Shown here: positions 18,170 through 26,835 of the stretch, piece by piece
Layout of the letters: every line of letters starts with the position of its first letter
How positions within the stretch are numbered: the stretch's first letter is position 1
From: Magnetococcales bacterium
GTDB taxonomy: Bacteria; Pseudomonadota; Magnetococcia; Magnetococcales; Magnetaquicoccaceae
Assembly: GCA_011089965.1 (NCBI GenBank)
Contig: JAANAU010000017.1
Coordinates: forward strand, 1 to 64,000
Direction: 5' to 3'
DNA length: 64,000 nucleotides
Made by a program: the position numbers and the translations under genes
The notes under the pieces: generated by a model
What the model saw: only the letters and a program-made list of their open reading frames with translations
Told to the model about the DNA's origin: nothing
Database searches by the model: none

Positions 18170-20542
18170 TCAGACAGGTTTCAACCCCTTGTGGAGCTGT
18201 TGCATGTTCTCCTCCAAACGGTGTCGATAACGGTTGAGCATCTCCTGCAAATCCCACAGACTGACATGCACCAGAGAGTTGGCCCGGCAACTGGCGCTGC
18301 GGCCCGTCACCACCCGCACGGTCGCAAAGGCCGCATCCGCTTCCGGGATCCGTTCCAATCGCACCAGATCACCGGTCTGCAATGAACACTCCTCGTTGGA
18401 TTGGGTTTCCGTTGCCTCCAGGGAGTCTGCCACCTGAAAGATATACTCCCTCCCCCTGGAGCTGTTGATCAGATCGGCCAGAGAGAGCGGTTGATTGTGC
18501 TGATGGGCATTCAGATCCTCTTGCACCTGCTGGCGGAATTGACGCCGCACCGGCGCCGGAACCGGCATGGGAATCTCCTCCTCCTCCTCCTCAGCGTCCA
18601 GACGGGCCTGCAAGGCATCCAACTGCTCCTGTTGATCGGCCAGCTGGGCACGCAGATCCGCATCCGTATGGGCCGCTGCCGCCACCTCGGCCTGAAGTGC
18701 GGACACGGTCGCTGACAAGCCTCGGATCTCGGCATCCTGCTCAGCCAGACGCATGCGCGTGCCATACCCCTCATCCACGGCACTGGCCAGAATCCGATCC
18801 GACAACAAATCCACCGGCTCCCGATAGACGGTCACCGGCTCCTGAAACAGTACCACCGGCGGCGGACACAACAGACAACTGGAACCGACCACCACCGGAG
18901 TCGCCAACGGCATCAAAAACAAAGAATAATAGGGCCGCTCATACCAGGTCGGACGATAACTGTAAACCACGGTGTTGCGCACCGGAACCATCACATAGGT
19001 CTGGACCACCGGCTGTGGCAACACCACCAACTCCCGTTGCACCCGCGTCACATAGACGGTCCGCTCGATCACACGCTGCTCCACGCCATGACGATCACGC
19101 CGCACGGCAAAGCTCTCGTGAAAATAACGCCGCCGATCCGGCAGATAGGCCTCACGCAAACCATTGCCAAAGGTGGTCACGGTCGGACGCCCCGGGGCCG
19201 AACGGGTCACAAAATCCGGTCCGGTCTCCACCCGACGCCCATCATGATAAAGCCGGGTACGGATCTTACGCTCCGGATCAAGGGTCGTTTGGTAGGCTTC
19301 CACCTGCTGGCGGCCATTGGGCAGACGCCGCGAAAAAACCCGCACTTCGGATCCAGACCCGGTACGATGCTGAATCGTGACCGCTGAACGGGAGGCATCC
19401 GGAATCACGGCAGTCTCCGGCGTCACCTGCACCCGGCGACGCCCGCTCTCCTCGGCACGCCGTTCGTCAGCACGCCGCTCCTGGGCACCGAATTTCCGCT
19501 GCGACGACCGCTGCGCGCCAGGATCCATCCCCGCAGCCGCAGGCGCTTGGATCCCAATCCCCGGAATCGTACCAGAAGAAGCATCCGGTCGCTCTTCCGG
19601 GCGCGACGGCTCAACACGCCCACCACGCCCGCGCTCCGGCGGGTGGGGCTGCGACCTGACCCCCTCGTCCCGAGGCGCAACCGGAGGTACGTCTGAACGC
19701 CGACTCCGCTCTTCCCGGATCGCTGGCACAGCTTCTGACGGTGGACGCGACTGCCGGATACGCAACTCCTCTTCCTGACGTTGCTGGCGCTGCTGCTCTT
19801 TTTGCTCTTGCATCTGCTGTTGCTGACGCTGACGCTCTTCCCGTCGCTCCCGCCGCTCCTGGCTGCTCTGCTCTTCCTGCTGCTGATCCTGTCTCTGACG
19901 CTGTTGCTGACGACTCTGCCCTTCCTGCTGCTCCTGTCTCTGACGCTGTTGCTGACGACTCTGCTCTTCCTGCTGCCGATCCTGTCTCTGCCGACGCTCC
20001 TGACGACTCTGCTCTTCCTGCTGCTCCTGTCTCTGACGCTGTTGCTGACGACTCTGCTCTTCCTGCTGCGGCTCCTGTCTCTGCCGACGCTCCTGACGAC
20101 TCTGCTCTTCCTGCTGCTCCTGTCTCTGACGCTGTTGCTGACGACTCTGCTCTTCCTGCTGCTGATCCTGTCTCTGCCGACGCTCCTGACGACTCTGCTC
20201 TTCCTGCTGCGGCTGCTCCTGTCTCTGACGCCGTTGCTGACGACTCTGCTCTTCCTGTTGCTCCTGTCTTTGTCGCTGTTGACGGATCTGCTCTTCCTGC
20301 TGCCGACGCAGCATCTCCTCTTTCTGTTGCTGCTCTCGCTCACCCGACTGCGGCTGAGGGGGACGCGCCGGCACCTCCTTCTGGCGTCGGCCACGCTCTT
20401 CGCCTGCCCCCCCCTCTGCCCGACACTGCTCTGCCGTCATGCCAGGAGGACACTCCTCCCGCGTCCACACCCCGGACGCACTGCCGGAGGTCATGACCAC
20501 ACCCATGCCGATCCACACTGCCCACAGTCGCCTGCTTTTCAT
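18170..20542 (-). CDS. Secreted Gln/Arg/Glu-repeat protein with SH3-like C-terminus
   Basis: 790 residues. A signal peptide (RLWAVWIGMGVVMTSGSASG) is followed by a Cys-containing stub (CPPGMTAEQC). Residues ~45-275 are tandem Gln/Arg/Glu repeats (EEQSRQERRQRQ...), probably an extended charged coiled coil. Next comes a Pro/Arg-rich linker, then a beta-rich region (~390-600) with YHDGRRVETG, FGNGLREAYLPDRRRYFHESF and Tyr/Val/Pro-rich strands. A second coiled coil (~620-680) precedes a compact final domain, CSLQTGDLVRLERIPEADAA...ASCRANSLVHVSL, which resembles a bacterial SH3 fold with paired Cys. It is exported to the periplasm or surface. It overlaps the FGE-fold gene by 4 bp, implying joint production. 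No family name is recognised. Confidence 0.8.
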   Translation of the reverse strand: MKSRRLWAVWIGMGVVMTSGSASGVWTREECPPGMTAEQCRAEGGAGEERGRRQKEVPARPPQPQSGEREQQQKEEMLRRQQEEQIRQQRQRQEQQEEQSRQQRRQRQEQPQQEEQSRQERRQRQDQQQEEQSRQQQRQRQEQQEEQSRQERRQRQEPQQEEQSRQQQRQRQEQQEEQSRQERRQRQDRQQEEQSRQQQRQRQEQQEGQSRQQQRQRQDQQQEEQSSQERRERREERQRQQQQMQEQKEQQRQQRQEEELRIRQSRPPSEAVPAIREERSRRSDVPPVAPRDEGVRSQPHPPERGRGGRVEPSRPEERPDASSGTIPGIGIQAPAAAGMDPGAQRSSQRKFGAQERRADERRAEESGRRRVQVTPETAVIPDASRSAVTIQHRTGSGSEVRVFSRRLPNGRQQVEAYQTTLDPERKIRTRLYHDGRRVETGPDFVTRSAPGRPTVTTFGNGLREAYLPDRRRYFHESFAVRRDRHGVEQRVIERTVYVTRVQRELVVLPQPVVQTYVMVPVRNTVVYSYRPTWYERPYYSLFLMPLATPVVVGSSCLLCPPPVVLFQEPVTVYREPVDLLSDRILASAVDEGYGTRMRLAEQDAEIRGLSATVSALQAEVAAAAHTDADLRAQLADQQEQLDALQARLDAEEEEEEIPMPVPAPVRRQFRQQVQEDLNAHQHNQPLSLADLINSSRGREYIFQVADSLEATETQSNEECSLQTGDLVRLERIPEADAAFATVRVVTGRSASCRANSLVHVSLWDLQEMLNRYRHRLEENMQQLHKGLKPV
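19880..20280 (-). repeat. 93-bp tandem coding repeat
   Basis: The block beginning CCGACGCTCCTGACGACTCT on the plus strand starts at 19991, 20084 and 20177, an exact 93-base period. Each unit encodes one 15- and one 16-residue variant of the EEQSRQ..RQRQ motif. Outer units are degenerate. Confidence 0.9.
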
Positions 20543-21363
20543 GGCTCTCTCTCCAGCTCCGCCGCATGCACCAGTCGCACACCAATCGTCACATGACGGT
20601 TGTCCGGCGTACTCCAGCCCCGATCCGCAGACCGCACATGCACATCTTCATCATACCACGATCCGCCCCGCAACACACGAAAACCGCTGGAGTCATCCAC
20701 ACAGAGCGGATTTTTATGGCGCGGCACAAGCAAACGATAAAACTCCTCACAATACCAATCCTGCACCCACTCCGACACATTGCCATGCATGTCAAACACC
20801 CCCCAGCGATTGGCCGGAAAACTCTCCACCGGCAGCGTATTCCCACGAAACAGACTCAAGGTCTGACCAGCACGCACCCTTTTGAAATTGGCCTCTCTGT
20901 CCGCATCCAATACCATACCAAACGCATATGCAGTCTGACTGCCAGCCCGTGCCACATACTCCCACTCCGCTTCGCTCGGCAACCGGAAGGTGCCCACCCC
21001 CAACCCGTTCAGCTTGCCGATGAACAGCTGCGCCTGCTCCCAACTCACCTTTTCCACCGGATGGTGTTCACTCAAGGCAAAGTGGGCCGGATTGCTCCCC
21101 ATCACCCGCAGCCACTCCCCCTGAGTCACTTCATGCCGCCCGATCCAGAACCCATCCAGACACACCTCATGCCGAGGCCCTTCATCGGCATCGCGCCCGG
21201 CCTCCTGTTCCGGACTGCCCATCTGAAAACAGCCCGCCGGAACCTGCACAAACGGCATACCCGCAAACTCCCGCTCCACAACAGGCCGGCTCTCCCCGGC
21301 CCGGCCCCAGGAGACCACCCCCAACAGCCCGATCAGCGCCCACCACGGCCCGCACCAGCGCAT
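20539..21363 (-). CDS. FGE/SUMF1-fold protein lacking catalytic cysteines
   Basis: 274 residues. Signal peptide (WWALIGLLGVVSWGRA), then the formylglycine-generating-enzyme fold: FVQVPAGCFQMGS, EVCLDGFWIGRHEVTQGEWLRVM, HPVEKVSWEQAQLF, RLPSEAEWEYVARAG, FDMHGNVSEWVQDWY, RVLRGGSW. True FGEs carry a CxxxxC copper-binding pair just after RGGS; here that stretch reads YDEDVHVRSADRGW with no cysteine. So it should not oxidise sulfatase cysteines and is more likely a binding or scaffold member (PvdO/C-type-lectin-like relatives). Periplasmic. The start lies 3 bp after the upstream gene and its end overlaps the repeat-protein gene by 4 bp. Confidence 0.88.
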   Translation of the reverse strand: MRWCGPWWALIGLLGVVSWGRAGESRPVVEREFAGMPFVQVPAGCFQMGSPEQEAGRDADEGPRHEVCLDGFWIGRHEVTQGEWLRVMGSNPAHFALSEHHPVEKVSWEQAQLFIGKLNGLGVGTFRLPSEAEWEYVARAGSQTAYAFGMVLDADREANFKRVRAGQTLSLFRGNTLPVESFPANRWGVFDMHGNVSEWVQDWYCEEFYRLLVPRHKNPLCVDDSSGFRVLRGGSWYDEDVHVRSADRGWSTPDNRHVTIGVRLVHAAELEREP

Positions 21364-21366
21364 CGC

Positions 21367-23424
21367 TCAGCCCCGTTTCCGCAAAAACTCCAACAATGCC
21401 TCCTCAGGCATGGGACGACCATAAAAATACCCCTGCACCTCGTTGCAGCCATGCACCTCCAGAAAATCAATCTGCTCGCGCAGCTCCACACCCTCGGCAA
21501 TGACGGTCAAACCCAGACTGTGGGCCAACCCGATCACCGCCCGAATGATCACCGCATCTTCCAGATCCTTGGCGCAGTTGCGCACGAACGACTGGTCGAT
21601 CTTCAAGGTATCAATCGGAAAACGCTTCAGATATTTCAAAGACGAAAAACCGGTGCCAAAATCGTCGATGGAGAGCCGTACCCCGACTTCGGAGAGCGAC
21701 TTGAGCTTGATCAAGGTCTCCACCGCATCTCCCATGGCAATGCTCTCGGTCAACTCCAACTCCAGCCACTGCGGCTCCAACCCGCTTGCAGCCAACACCT
21801 CGGTCACCCGTTGCACAAAATCGGGCTGCTCGAACTGCAACCCGGAGAGATTCACCGCCACCCGGAACGGTGTCACCCCGGCCGCAAACCAGCGCATGGC
21901 CCGTTGACAGGCATCGTTCAAGGCCCAGTTCCCCATGGCAATGATCAAACCGGTCTCCTCGGCCAAGGGAATGAACTCGCCAGGTGCCACCATGCCATGA
22001 CCAGGCCGTCGCCAGCGCATCAATGCTTCGACTCCTGCCAGATCGCCTGTGGCCAGATGGATTTGCGGTTGGAAAAACAGCTCAAACTCCTCACGCTCCA
22101 ACGCCAGGCGCAAGCTGGTCTCCATGCGCATGCGCGCCAGAGCGCGGGCATTCATTTCATTGCGAAAAAATTGAAAATTGTTCCGTCCGCGCTCCTTGGC
22201 ATGATACAGGGCGGCATCCACATTCTTCATCAAGGTTTTGGCATCCTCCCCATCCAAAGGATGCACCCCGATCCCGATGCTGGCCCCGACGAAAAACTCC
22301 ACGTCATGCAGGATGAACGGCACGCGCATGGCCTGCAACATGGCGTCGGCCAACTGGGCCACGGATTGGGCATCTTCGGTCTTGGGCAGGATCACGGCAA
22401 ACTCATCCCCGCCCAAACGGCTCAAACTCCCCCGCCCCCCCAGTGTGGCATCGAGACGACGCCCCACCTCCACGATCAAGACATCGCCAACATCATGCCC
22501 CATGGTCTCGTTGACCACCTTGAAGCGGTCCAGATCCAACAGCAACACCCAAACCATGGTCCCGGCCACACTGGCTTCGTTCAAAACAAAAGTCAAACGC
22601 TCATGAAACAGGTGACGATTCGGCAGTCCGGTCAAGGCATCGTGCCCGGTCACATACAACAGATTCTGTTCCGACTCGCGCAAGGCGGTCAGATCCGAAA
22701 ACACGGTAATGAAATTCTCGATCTGGCCGCCGGGGGCATAGACTGCCGAGATGCTGGACCATTGGGGATAGATCGAGCCATCCTTGCGACGGTTGTAGAA
22801 CTCACCCTGCCACTGACCACCGGTGGTCAATTCATCCCACAGCCTTTCATAAAATTCCAACGCATGGCGCCCGGATTTGAGCAGGTTCATGTTGCGGCCC
22901 ACGGCTTCGTGAGCGGCATAACCGGTAATGCGGGTGAAGGCCGGATTGATCGACAGAATCCTGCCATTGGCATCGGTGACGGCAATCCCTTCCCCGGTAT
23001 TGTCAAACACCCGTGCAGCCAACGAGAGCCGATGTCCGGCTTCGATGTTGGCCAACAGGTAATGAACCCGGTTGCGCAAAATCGCCCAATGGATCGGCTT
23101 GGTGATGAAATCCGTGGCCCCGATTTCAAACGCGCGATCCACCGATTCGTCATCATTCAGACCGGTGATCATCAAGACCGGAACATGTTGCGCATCCACG
23201 CGCGTCTTCAACTGTCGGCACGCCTCGAAACCGTCCATGACCGGCATCTTGGCATCCATCAACACCATATCGGGTTTTTCCCGCTCCAGGGCGTCCAGCA
23301 CCAGGGCGCCATTGGCAAATCCCCGCGTCACATGGCCATTGCGCTCCAGAAAACGGCAAAGCATCAACCGCGTCACCGGATCATCATCCACCACAAAAAA
23401 CAGAGCCTTCCGCGCCAATTCCAT
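21367..23424 (-). CDS. REC-PAS-GGDEF-EAL cyclic-di-GMP response regulator
   Basis: 685 residues. Receiver domain (DDDPVTR; phosphoacceptor Asp in VLMDAKMPVMDG; Lys in FITKPI), one PAS domain (~150-265: GEGIAVTDANGRILSINPAFTRITGY), an intact diguanylate cyclase motif LGGDEF, and an intact EAL phosphodiesterase domain (VEALMRWR, LELTESI, DDFGTGFSSLKYL, VIAEGVE). Both opposing activities look possible, so the net output is unknown. Cytoplasmic, with no membrane segment. It lies inside the gspL-to-ATPase run, 33 bp after the phosphoesterase and 3 bp before the FGE-fold gene. It could couple c-di-GMP level to the secretion genes or the downstream module. Confidence 0.93.
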   Translation of the reverse strand: MELARKALFFVVDDDPVTRLMLCRFLERNGHVTRGFANGALVLDALEREKPDMVLMDAKMPVMDGFEACRQLKTRVDAQHVPVLMITGLNDDESVDRAFEIGATDFITKPIHWAILRNRVHYLLANIEAGHRLSLAARVFDNTGEGIAVTDANGRILSINPAFTRITGYAAHEAVGRNMNLLKSGRHALEFYERLWDELTTGGQWQGEFYNRRKDGSIYPQWSSISAVYAPGGQIENFITVFSDLTALRESEQNLLYVTGHDALTGLPNRHLFHERLTFVLNEASVAGTMVWVLLLDLDRFKVVNETMGHDVGDVLIVEVGRRLDATLGGRGSLSRLGGDEFAVILPKTEDAQSVAQLADAMLQAMRVPFILHDVEFFVGASIGIGVHPLDGEDAKTLMKNVDAALYHAKERGRNNFQFFRNEMNARALARMRMETSLRLALEREEFELFFQPQIHLATGDLAGVEALMRWRRPGHGMVAPGEFIPLAEETGLIIAMGNWALNDACQRAMRWFAAGVTPFRVAVNLSGLQFEQPDFVQRVTEVLAASGLEPQWLELELTESIAMGDAVETLIKLKSLSEVGVRLSIDDFGTGFSSLKYLKRFPIDTLKIDQSFVRNCAKDLEDAVIIRAVIGLAHSLGLTVIAEGVELREQIDFLEVHGCNEVQGYFYGRPMPEEALLEFLRKRG

Positions 23425-23457
23425 TTTTCAACTGCATCCTCGCATCCTTGTTGCGAT

Positions 23458-23985
23458 TCACACACCCGGGCGAAAAGGATCGACCGGGGCAGCCTGCAAC
23501 TCCAACAGCTCGACCGCATGGGCGGCATCGTCATAGATCATGGCCGTGGCCTGCTGCCCGAAACCATGCAGGGTGCCAGGATTGAGCACCAGGGTCGATC
23601 CTTCCAGGTGGTTGACCACCTTGTGGGTATGACCGGTAATGACCGCACGATAGGTGCCACTGGCAATCAAGGCCGCGCGCAAACGGGGCACCGTGCCGTG
23701 ATACAGCGCCAGAGGCCCCAACCCGGCTGGCCCCTCCATTTCCAGAAACTCCCCTTCCAGACGGCCACCAATGGCGGCAAAGGCCCGCTGCAAACCGGCC
23801 CGTTCCCCGTCGTTGTTGCCAAACACCGCTGCCACATCACAACCGGTCATGGTCAAAACCGTGGCCGGACAGACCATATCCCCGGCATGTAAAATGCGCG
23901 TCACCCCGCGTTCACGAAACCAGACCATGACCCGTGCCAAATGTTCCAGATGGTCATGGGAGTCGGCAATCAATCCTATTTTCAT
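23458..23985 (-). CDS. YfcE/MJ0936-type metallophosphoesterase
   Basis: 175 residues with the full two-metal phosphoesterase set: IADSHDH (D-x-H), HAGDM, FGNNDGE (GN[HN]D), YHGT, and GHTHK. Small bacterial members hydrolyse phosphodiesters in vitro. The physiological substrate is unknown; a cyclic-nucleotide or general phosphodiester role is possible next to a c-di-GMP protein. Soluble. ATG 23985 overlaps the gspN stop (ATGA). Confidence 0.92.
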   Translation of the reverse strand: MKIGLIADSHDHLEHLARVMVWFRERGVTRILHAGDMVCPATVLTMTGCDVAAVFGNNDGERAGLQRAFAAIGGRLEGEFLEMEGPAGLGPLALYHGTVPRLRAALIASGTYRAVITGHTHKVVNHLEGSTLVLNPGTLHGFGQQATAMIYDDAAHAVELLELQAAPVDPFRPGV

Positions 23986-24758
23986 GGTTTCAACCCTTTT
24001 TGCAGAGTTCCAGACTCATCCACCAGCACACCACCCTGGGCATCGACCGCACCCATCACACGCAAAAGATTCTTGTGGCGTTCATCCGACAGCTGACGGA
24101 CGGAAAGACGGCCACGCACCCGATAGCGACCATCCGGTTTGATCCCGACCGTCAAGCGTCCCTGCCAGGGGCCAGCCCGATCCTCCAGACGCACCAGCAG
24201 CCCACGCCCCTCATCGCGCACCGCCTCACCGCGCCAGTCGCCCAGTTCCACCTCCAACGGCGCACCGATCCACCCCTGCACCAACTCCCCCTGGGCGCGC
24301 AATGCCAGCACACCTTCCGGATCCACCACAGCCTCAGTCACCTGCATCCGCACCAGGCCCCGACTGCCAGGCGGAATCCAGGGCAGACGGGTACGCCAAA
24401 GATCCACATTCAAGACGATTTCAGCCTGCTCCACCCAGGCGCGCATCCCGGTCATCACTCCGGCCTGACCATGCACCTGCCAACCGGAACCGGACGATCC
24501 CAGCGTATAAGCCACACCCATCTGCCCCTGCAACAGCCGTTCCGGCAACAGACGCCACTGCCCACCACCCAACGGGATGCCACCCCACTCCAGATTGACA
24601 AAGCTGCCCGACCACACGGTGCCACCAGGCCCGCTCACCCGCACCGGCCCCATCCAGGGGGTCAACCGCTCGAACAGCCACCAGACAGGCAGTTGCACCA
24701 CCAGGAACACCCCATAGCAGAGGAGGCCAAACGCCAACTGTCCACGCCAGGAGTTCAT
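23982..24758 (-). CDS. gspN: T2SS protein GspN
   Basis: 258 residues. One N-terminal membrane helix (LAFGLLCYGVFLVVQLPVWWLF) is followed by the GspN beta-rich periplasmic domain (VRVSGPGGTVWSGSFVNLEWGG, then GMRAWVEQAEIVLNVDLWR). GspN is an accessory T2SS protein found in some systems. It overlaps gspM by 4 bp and the phosphoesterase by 4 bp. Confidence 0.87.
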   Translation of the reverse strand: MNSWRGQLAFGLLCYGVFLVVQLPVWWLFERLTPWMGPVRVSGPGGTVWSGSFVNLEWGGIPLGGGQWRLLPERLLQGQMGVAYTLGSSGSGWQVHGQAGVMTGMRAWVEQAEIVLNVDLWRTRLPWIPPGSRGLVRMQVTEAVVDPEGVLALRAQGELVQGWIGAPLEVELGDWRGEAVRDEGRGLLVRLEDRAGPWQGRLTVGIKPDGRYRVRGRLSVRQLSDERHKNLLRVMGAVDAQGGVLVDESGTLQKGLKP

Positions 24759-25414
24759 CGCTCCAGGCCACGTGCAGCACCTGTTCCGGCCTCGGCGCCG
24801 AGCAGCACCAGACGCACCCGCACCTGACCGGGCTGCTCTTCGCGATCCACCACCAGGTTTTCCACCCGCACGCTGCGCTGCCCTTCCAGCTCACTCAACC
24901 AGGCCATCACCCCGGCAAACGGTGCCTTCTCGAACCACATGCGCACCCGCCCGGCCCCATCCGGCTCAACCCGACGCAACGCCCCACCCAATCCCTTCTC
25001 CTTGGCCGTTCGATCCGCCAAAGCCAACAACGATTCGCCCGATGGTGCCCGGGACGCTGCCGCAGCAACACCTGCGGACCTGAGCCGGGCCATCTCCTGG
25101 GCCGTTCGATCCGCCAAAGCCAACAACGATTCGCCCGATGGTGCCCGGGACGCTGCCGCAGCAACACCTGCGGACCTGAGCCGGGCCATCTCCTGGGCCG
25201 AACGTTGCATCCAGGCCAACGTGGCATTTTTCTCCTCCAACTGGCGACGCCGCTGCTCCAGCCACGCCAGCCCCGGCTCCACCACCGCCACCTGTCCCAG
25301 CACGACCAGCAACACGATCCCGCCACCGATCACAACCCGCTGCTCCCGGCGCCCCATGGCTGCCCAACGCCGGGACAACCCATCGATCCAACCCATACCG
25401 CGCATCATGGCCAT
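24755..25414 (-). CDS. gspM: T2SS protein GspM with internal tandem duplication
   Basis: 219 residues. Membrane helix at ~27-45 (VVIGGGIVLLVVLGQVAVV), a helical coil, then the ferredoxin-like C-terminal domain (MWFEKAPFAGVMAWLSELEGQ). GspM pairs with GspL in the inner-membrane platform. Within the coil a 32-residue block starting AQEMARLRSAGV is repeated exactly twice by a 96-bp perfect tandem duplication (25004-25200). Removing one copy would leave about 187 residues. It overlaps gspL by 10 bp and gspN by 4 bp. Confidence 0.9.
   Translation of the reverse strand: MAMMRGMGWIDGLSRRWAAMGRREQRVVIGGGIVLLVVLGQVAVVEPGLAWLEQRRRQLEEKNATLAWMQRSAQEMARLRSAGVAAAASRAPSGESLLALADRTAQEMARLRSAGVAAAASRAPSGESLLALADRTAKEKGLGGALRRVEPDGAGRVRMWFEKAPFAGVMAWLSELEGQRSVRVENLVVDREEQPGQVRVRLVLLGAEAGTGAARGLER
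25004..25200 (-). repeat. Perfect 96-bp tandem duplication inside gspM
   Basis: Bases 25004-25104 and 25100-25200 are identical over 101 positions, including all third codon positions, with period 96. The unit encodes 32 residues, so the frame is kept. Absence of any silent difference implies a very recent duplication or an assembly artefact. Confidence 0.95.
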
Positions 25415-26622
25415 TCCACCTTCAAACGGACCGCCACCCCATCGCTTTCACGACTGGCCGACTGGATCGCCACCCGCAATCCGCTCCCCTCCAGACGCTG
25501 TTTCAACCCATCCAGACGTTGCAGATCCGGCAGGCGCACCCGCAGCTCCAGTTTGTTCTCCCCATAGCTCAAACCGTTCAACACCCCTTCGGGTGTGGCC
25601 TGCAAGGCCGTTCCAGCCCGCCCCAACAAAGCCAGTCCTCCTCTGGCCCCATCGCTGCGGCCAGCCCCACGCATGACGTCCAGGTGTTGGCTCATCTGCA
25701 CCTTGGGGTTGACGATCCGTTTGACCTCGGGCACAGCCTGCCGGAACACCTGCTCGATACGTTGATCCAACTCCACGATCTGCTGCTCCATGCGCCACAG
25801 CTCCAGACCGGCCTCGGCCCCGCGCAGCAGCAGCCAGCAGCCGCACAACAGCAAGGTGGGACGCATGGCACCCAACCAGCCCGCAACCCGGCTTGCCGGG
25901 GCAAACCGGCCCTGGGCCAGGTTGATCGCCTCCCCTGGACGGTCATGGGCAGCCAGCAGGGTCAACAGCTCGCCCGCATGATGACGCCACTCCACGGCAA
26001 TCCCCAGTTCGCCCAATCCGGTCAGCCCGGCATCACCATCCGGTGGCAACCAGACGATCAGCCGCTCGGGACGCTCACCCCAGGCCGGATCCTCCAGTGC
26101 CAGACGCAAGGTAAAGAGCAGATGTTCCCGGTCCGTCGCCCAACCGGCATGGACACGGCAACGCACCCACACCTGATCCGCGCCCAGGGCGATACTCCAG
26201 GCTGCCCGTTCCAAGGGCACCAGCACAGGTGCGGGGATCACGGCCTCGGGCTGCACCCCTGCGGTCCGGGCCATCTCCAGCCACTCTTCCATCAACCGCA
26301 CCGCCACCACGGCCACGGCCATCTCCCGGGTGCCCGGTTCCGGTGCCACGGCAAAGTGCAACGACTCGACCGGTGCGGACAAGGACTCCTCCAACAGATA
26401 GGGCAATGCCTGCAACTGGTCATTGCGCGACCCTTTGGGCGGCGTGGTCCGGATCAGCAACACCTCTTCTCCGGGCACGACCAGCACCACCCGTCGGCCA
26501 GCCAGCCCGGCCACGGTCGCCAATGAATCACGGCGTGCCACCCGCGCTCCGTCACCCGGAGCAGCCCAGGTCACATGGCCCGCCGCATCCGGCGGCCACT
26601 GTATCAGCCAACGCTCCCCCAT
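25405..26622 (-). CDS. gspL: T2SS protein GspL
   Basis: 405 residues. A cytoplasmic actin-like domain (VVLVVPGEEVLLIRTTPPK, LPYLLEESLSAPVESLHFAV, then VIVWLPPDG-type strands) binds the GspE ATPase. One membrane helix follows at ~262-280 (MRPTLLLCGCWLLL), then a coiled segment and a periplasmic ferredoxin-like domain (GLSYGENKLELRVRLPDLQRLDGLKQRL). It anchors the secretion ATPase and interacts with GspM, encoded next with a 10-bp overlap. It is the first gene of the ten-gene run down to 14900 and is divergent from the FKBP gene across a 213-bp spacer. Confidence 0.92.
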   Translation of the reverse strand: MGERWLIQWPPDAAGHVTWAAPGDGARVARRDSLATVAGLAGRRVVLVVPGEEVLLIRTTPPKGSRNDQLQALPYLLEESLSAPVESLHFAVAPEPGTREMAVAVVAVRLMEEWLEMARTAGVQPEAVIPAPVLVPLERAAWSIALGADQVWVRCRVHAGWATDREHLLFTLRLALEDPAWGERPERLIVWLPPDGDAGLTGLGELGIAVEWRHHAGELLTLLAAHDRPGEAINLAQGRFAPASRVAGWLGAMRPTLLLCGCWLLLRGAEAGLELWRMEQQIVELDQRIEQVFRQAVPEVKRIVNPKVQMSQHLDVMRGAGRSDGARGGLALLGRAGTALQATPEGVLNGLSYGENKLELRVRLPDLQRLDGLKQRLEGSGLRVAIQSASRESDGVAVRLKVEWP

Positions 26623-26835
26623 GATCTTTCAATTCCACCCGATCCAACCATTCATCTGCGCGCTCACAACCCGATCCGGAGCCAACAATGGGGTCACATT
26701 AGCCAGCTATCATGGGTTTGTCGAGTCCATGCAGACCTTTTCGGTCTGTCCGGCATATCCTTTAAGGGCCAATCCGTGCATAATCCGTCCCACAGAATCA
26801 CGATGGATGGATCAACACCCAACCAAGGAAACGTC

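Noticed and set aside
19880-20280. Regular repeats considered as a CRISPR array
   Set aside because: Units are contiguous, in frame and coding, with no unique spacers and no cas genes nearby.
19741-20596. Ala/Asp/Pro-rich and Leu-rich plus-strand frames over the repeat protein
   Set aside because: They are other-frame readings of the 93-bp Gln/Arg coding repeats; the minus-strand frame has a signal peptide, coupling and flanking domains.
20539-21363. Calling the FGE-fold protein an active sulfatase-maturing enzyme
   Set aside because: The two copper-binding cysteines that follow RGGS in true enzymes are absent.
20566-23892. A 1108-codon plus-strand open frame
   Set aside because: It is antisense to the FGE-fold, GGDEF-EAL and phosphoesterase genes, all with recognisable motifs; the translation has no domain and is Gln/His/Pro-rich.
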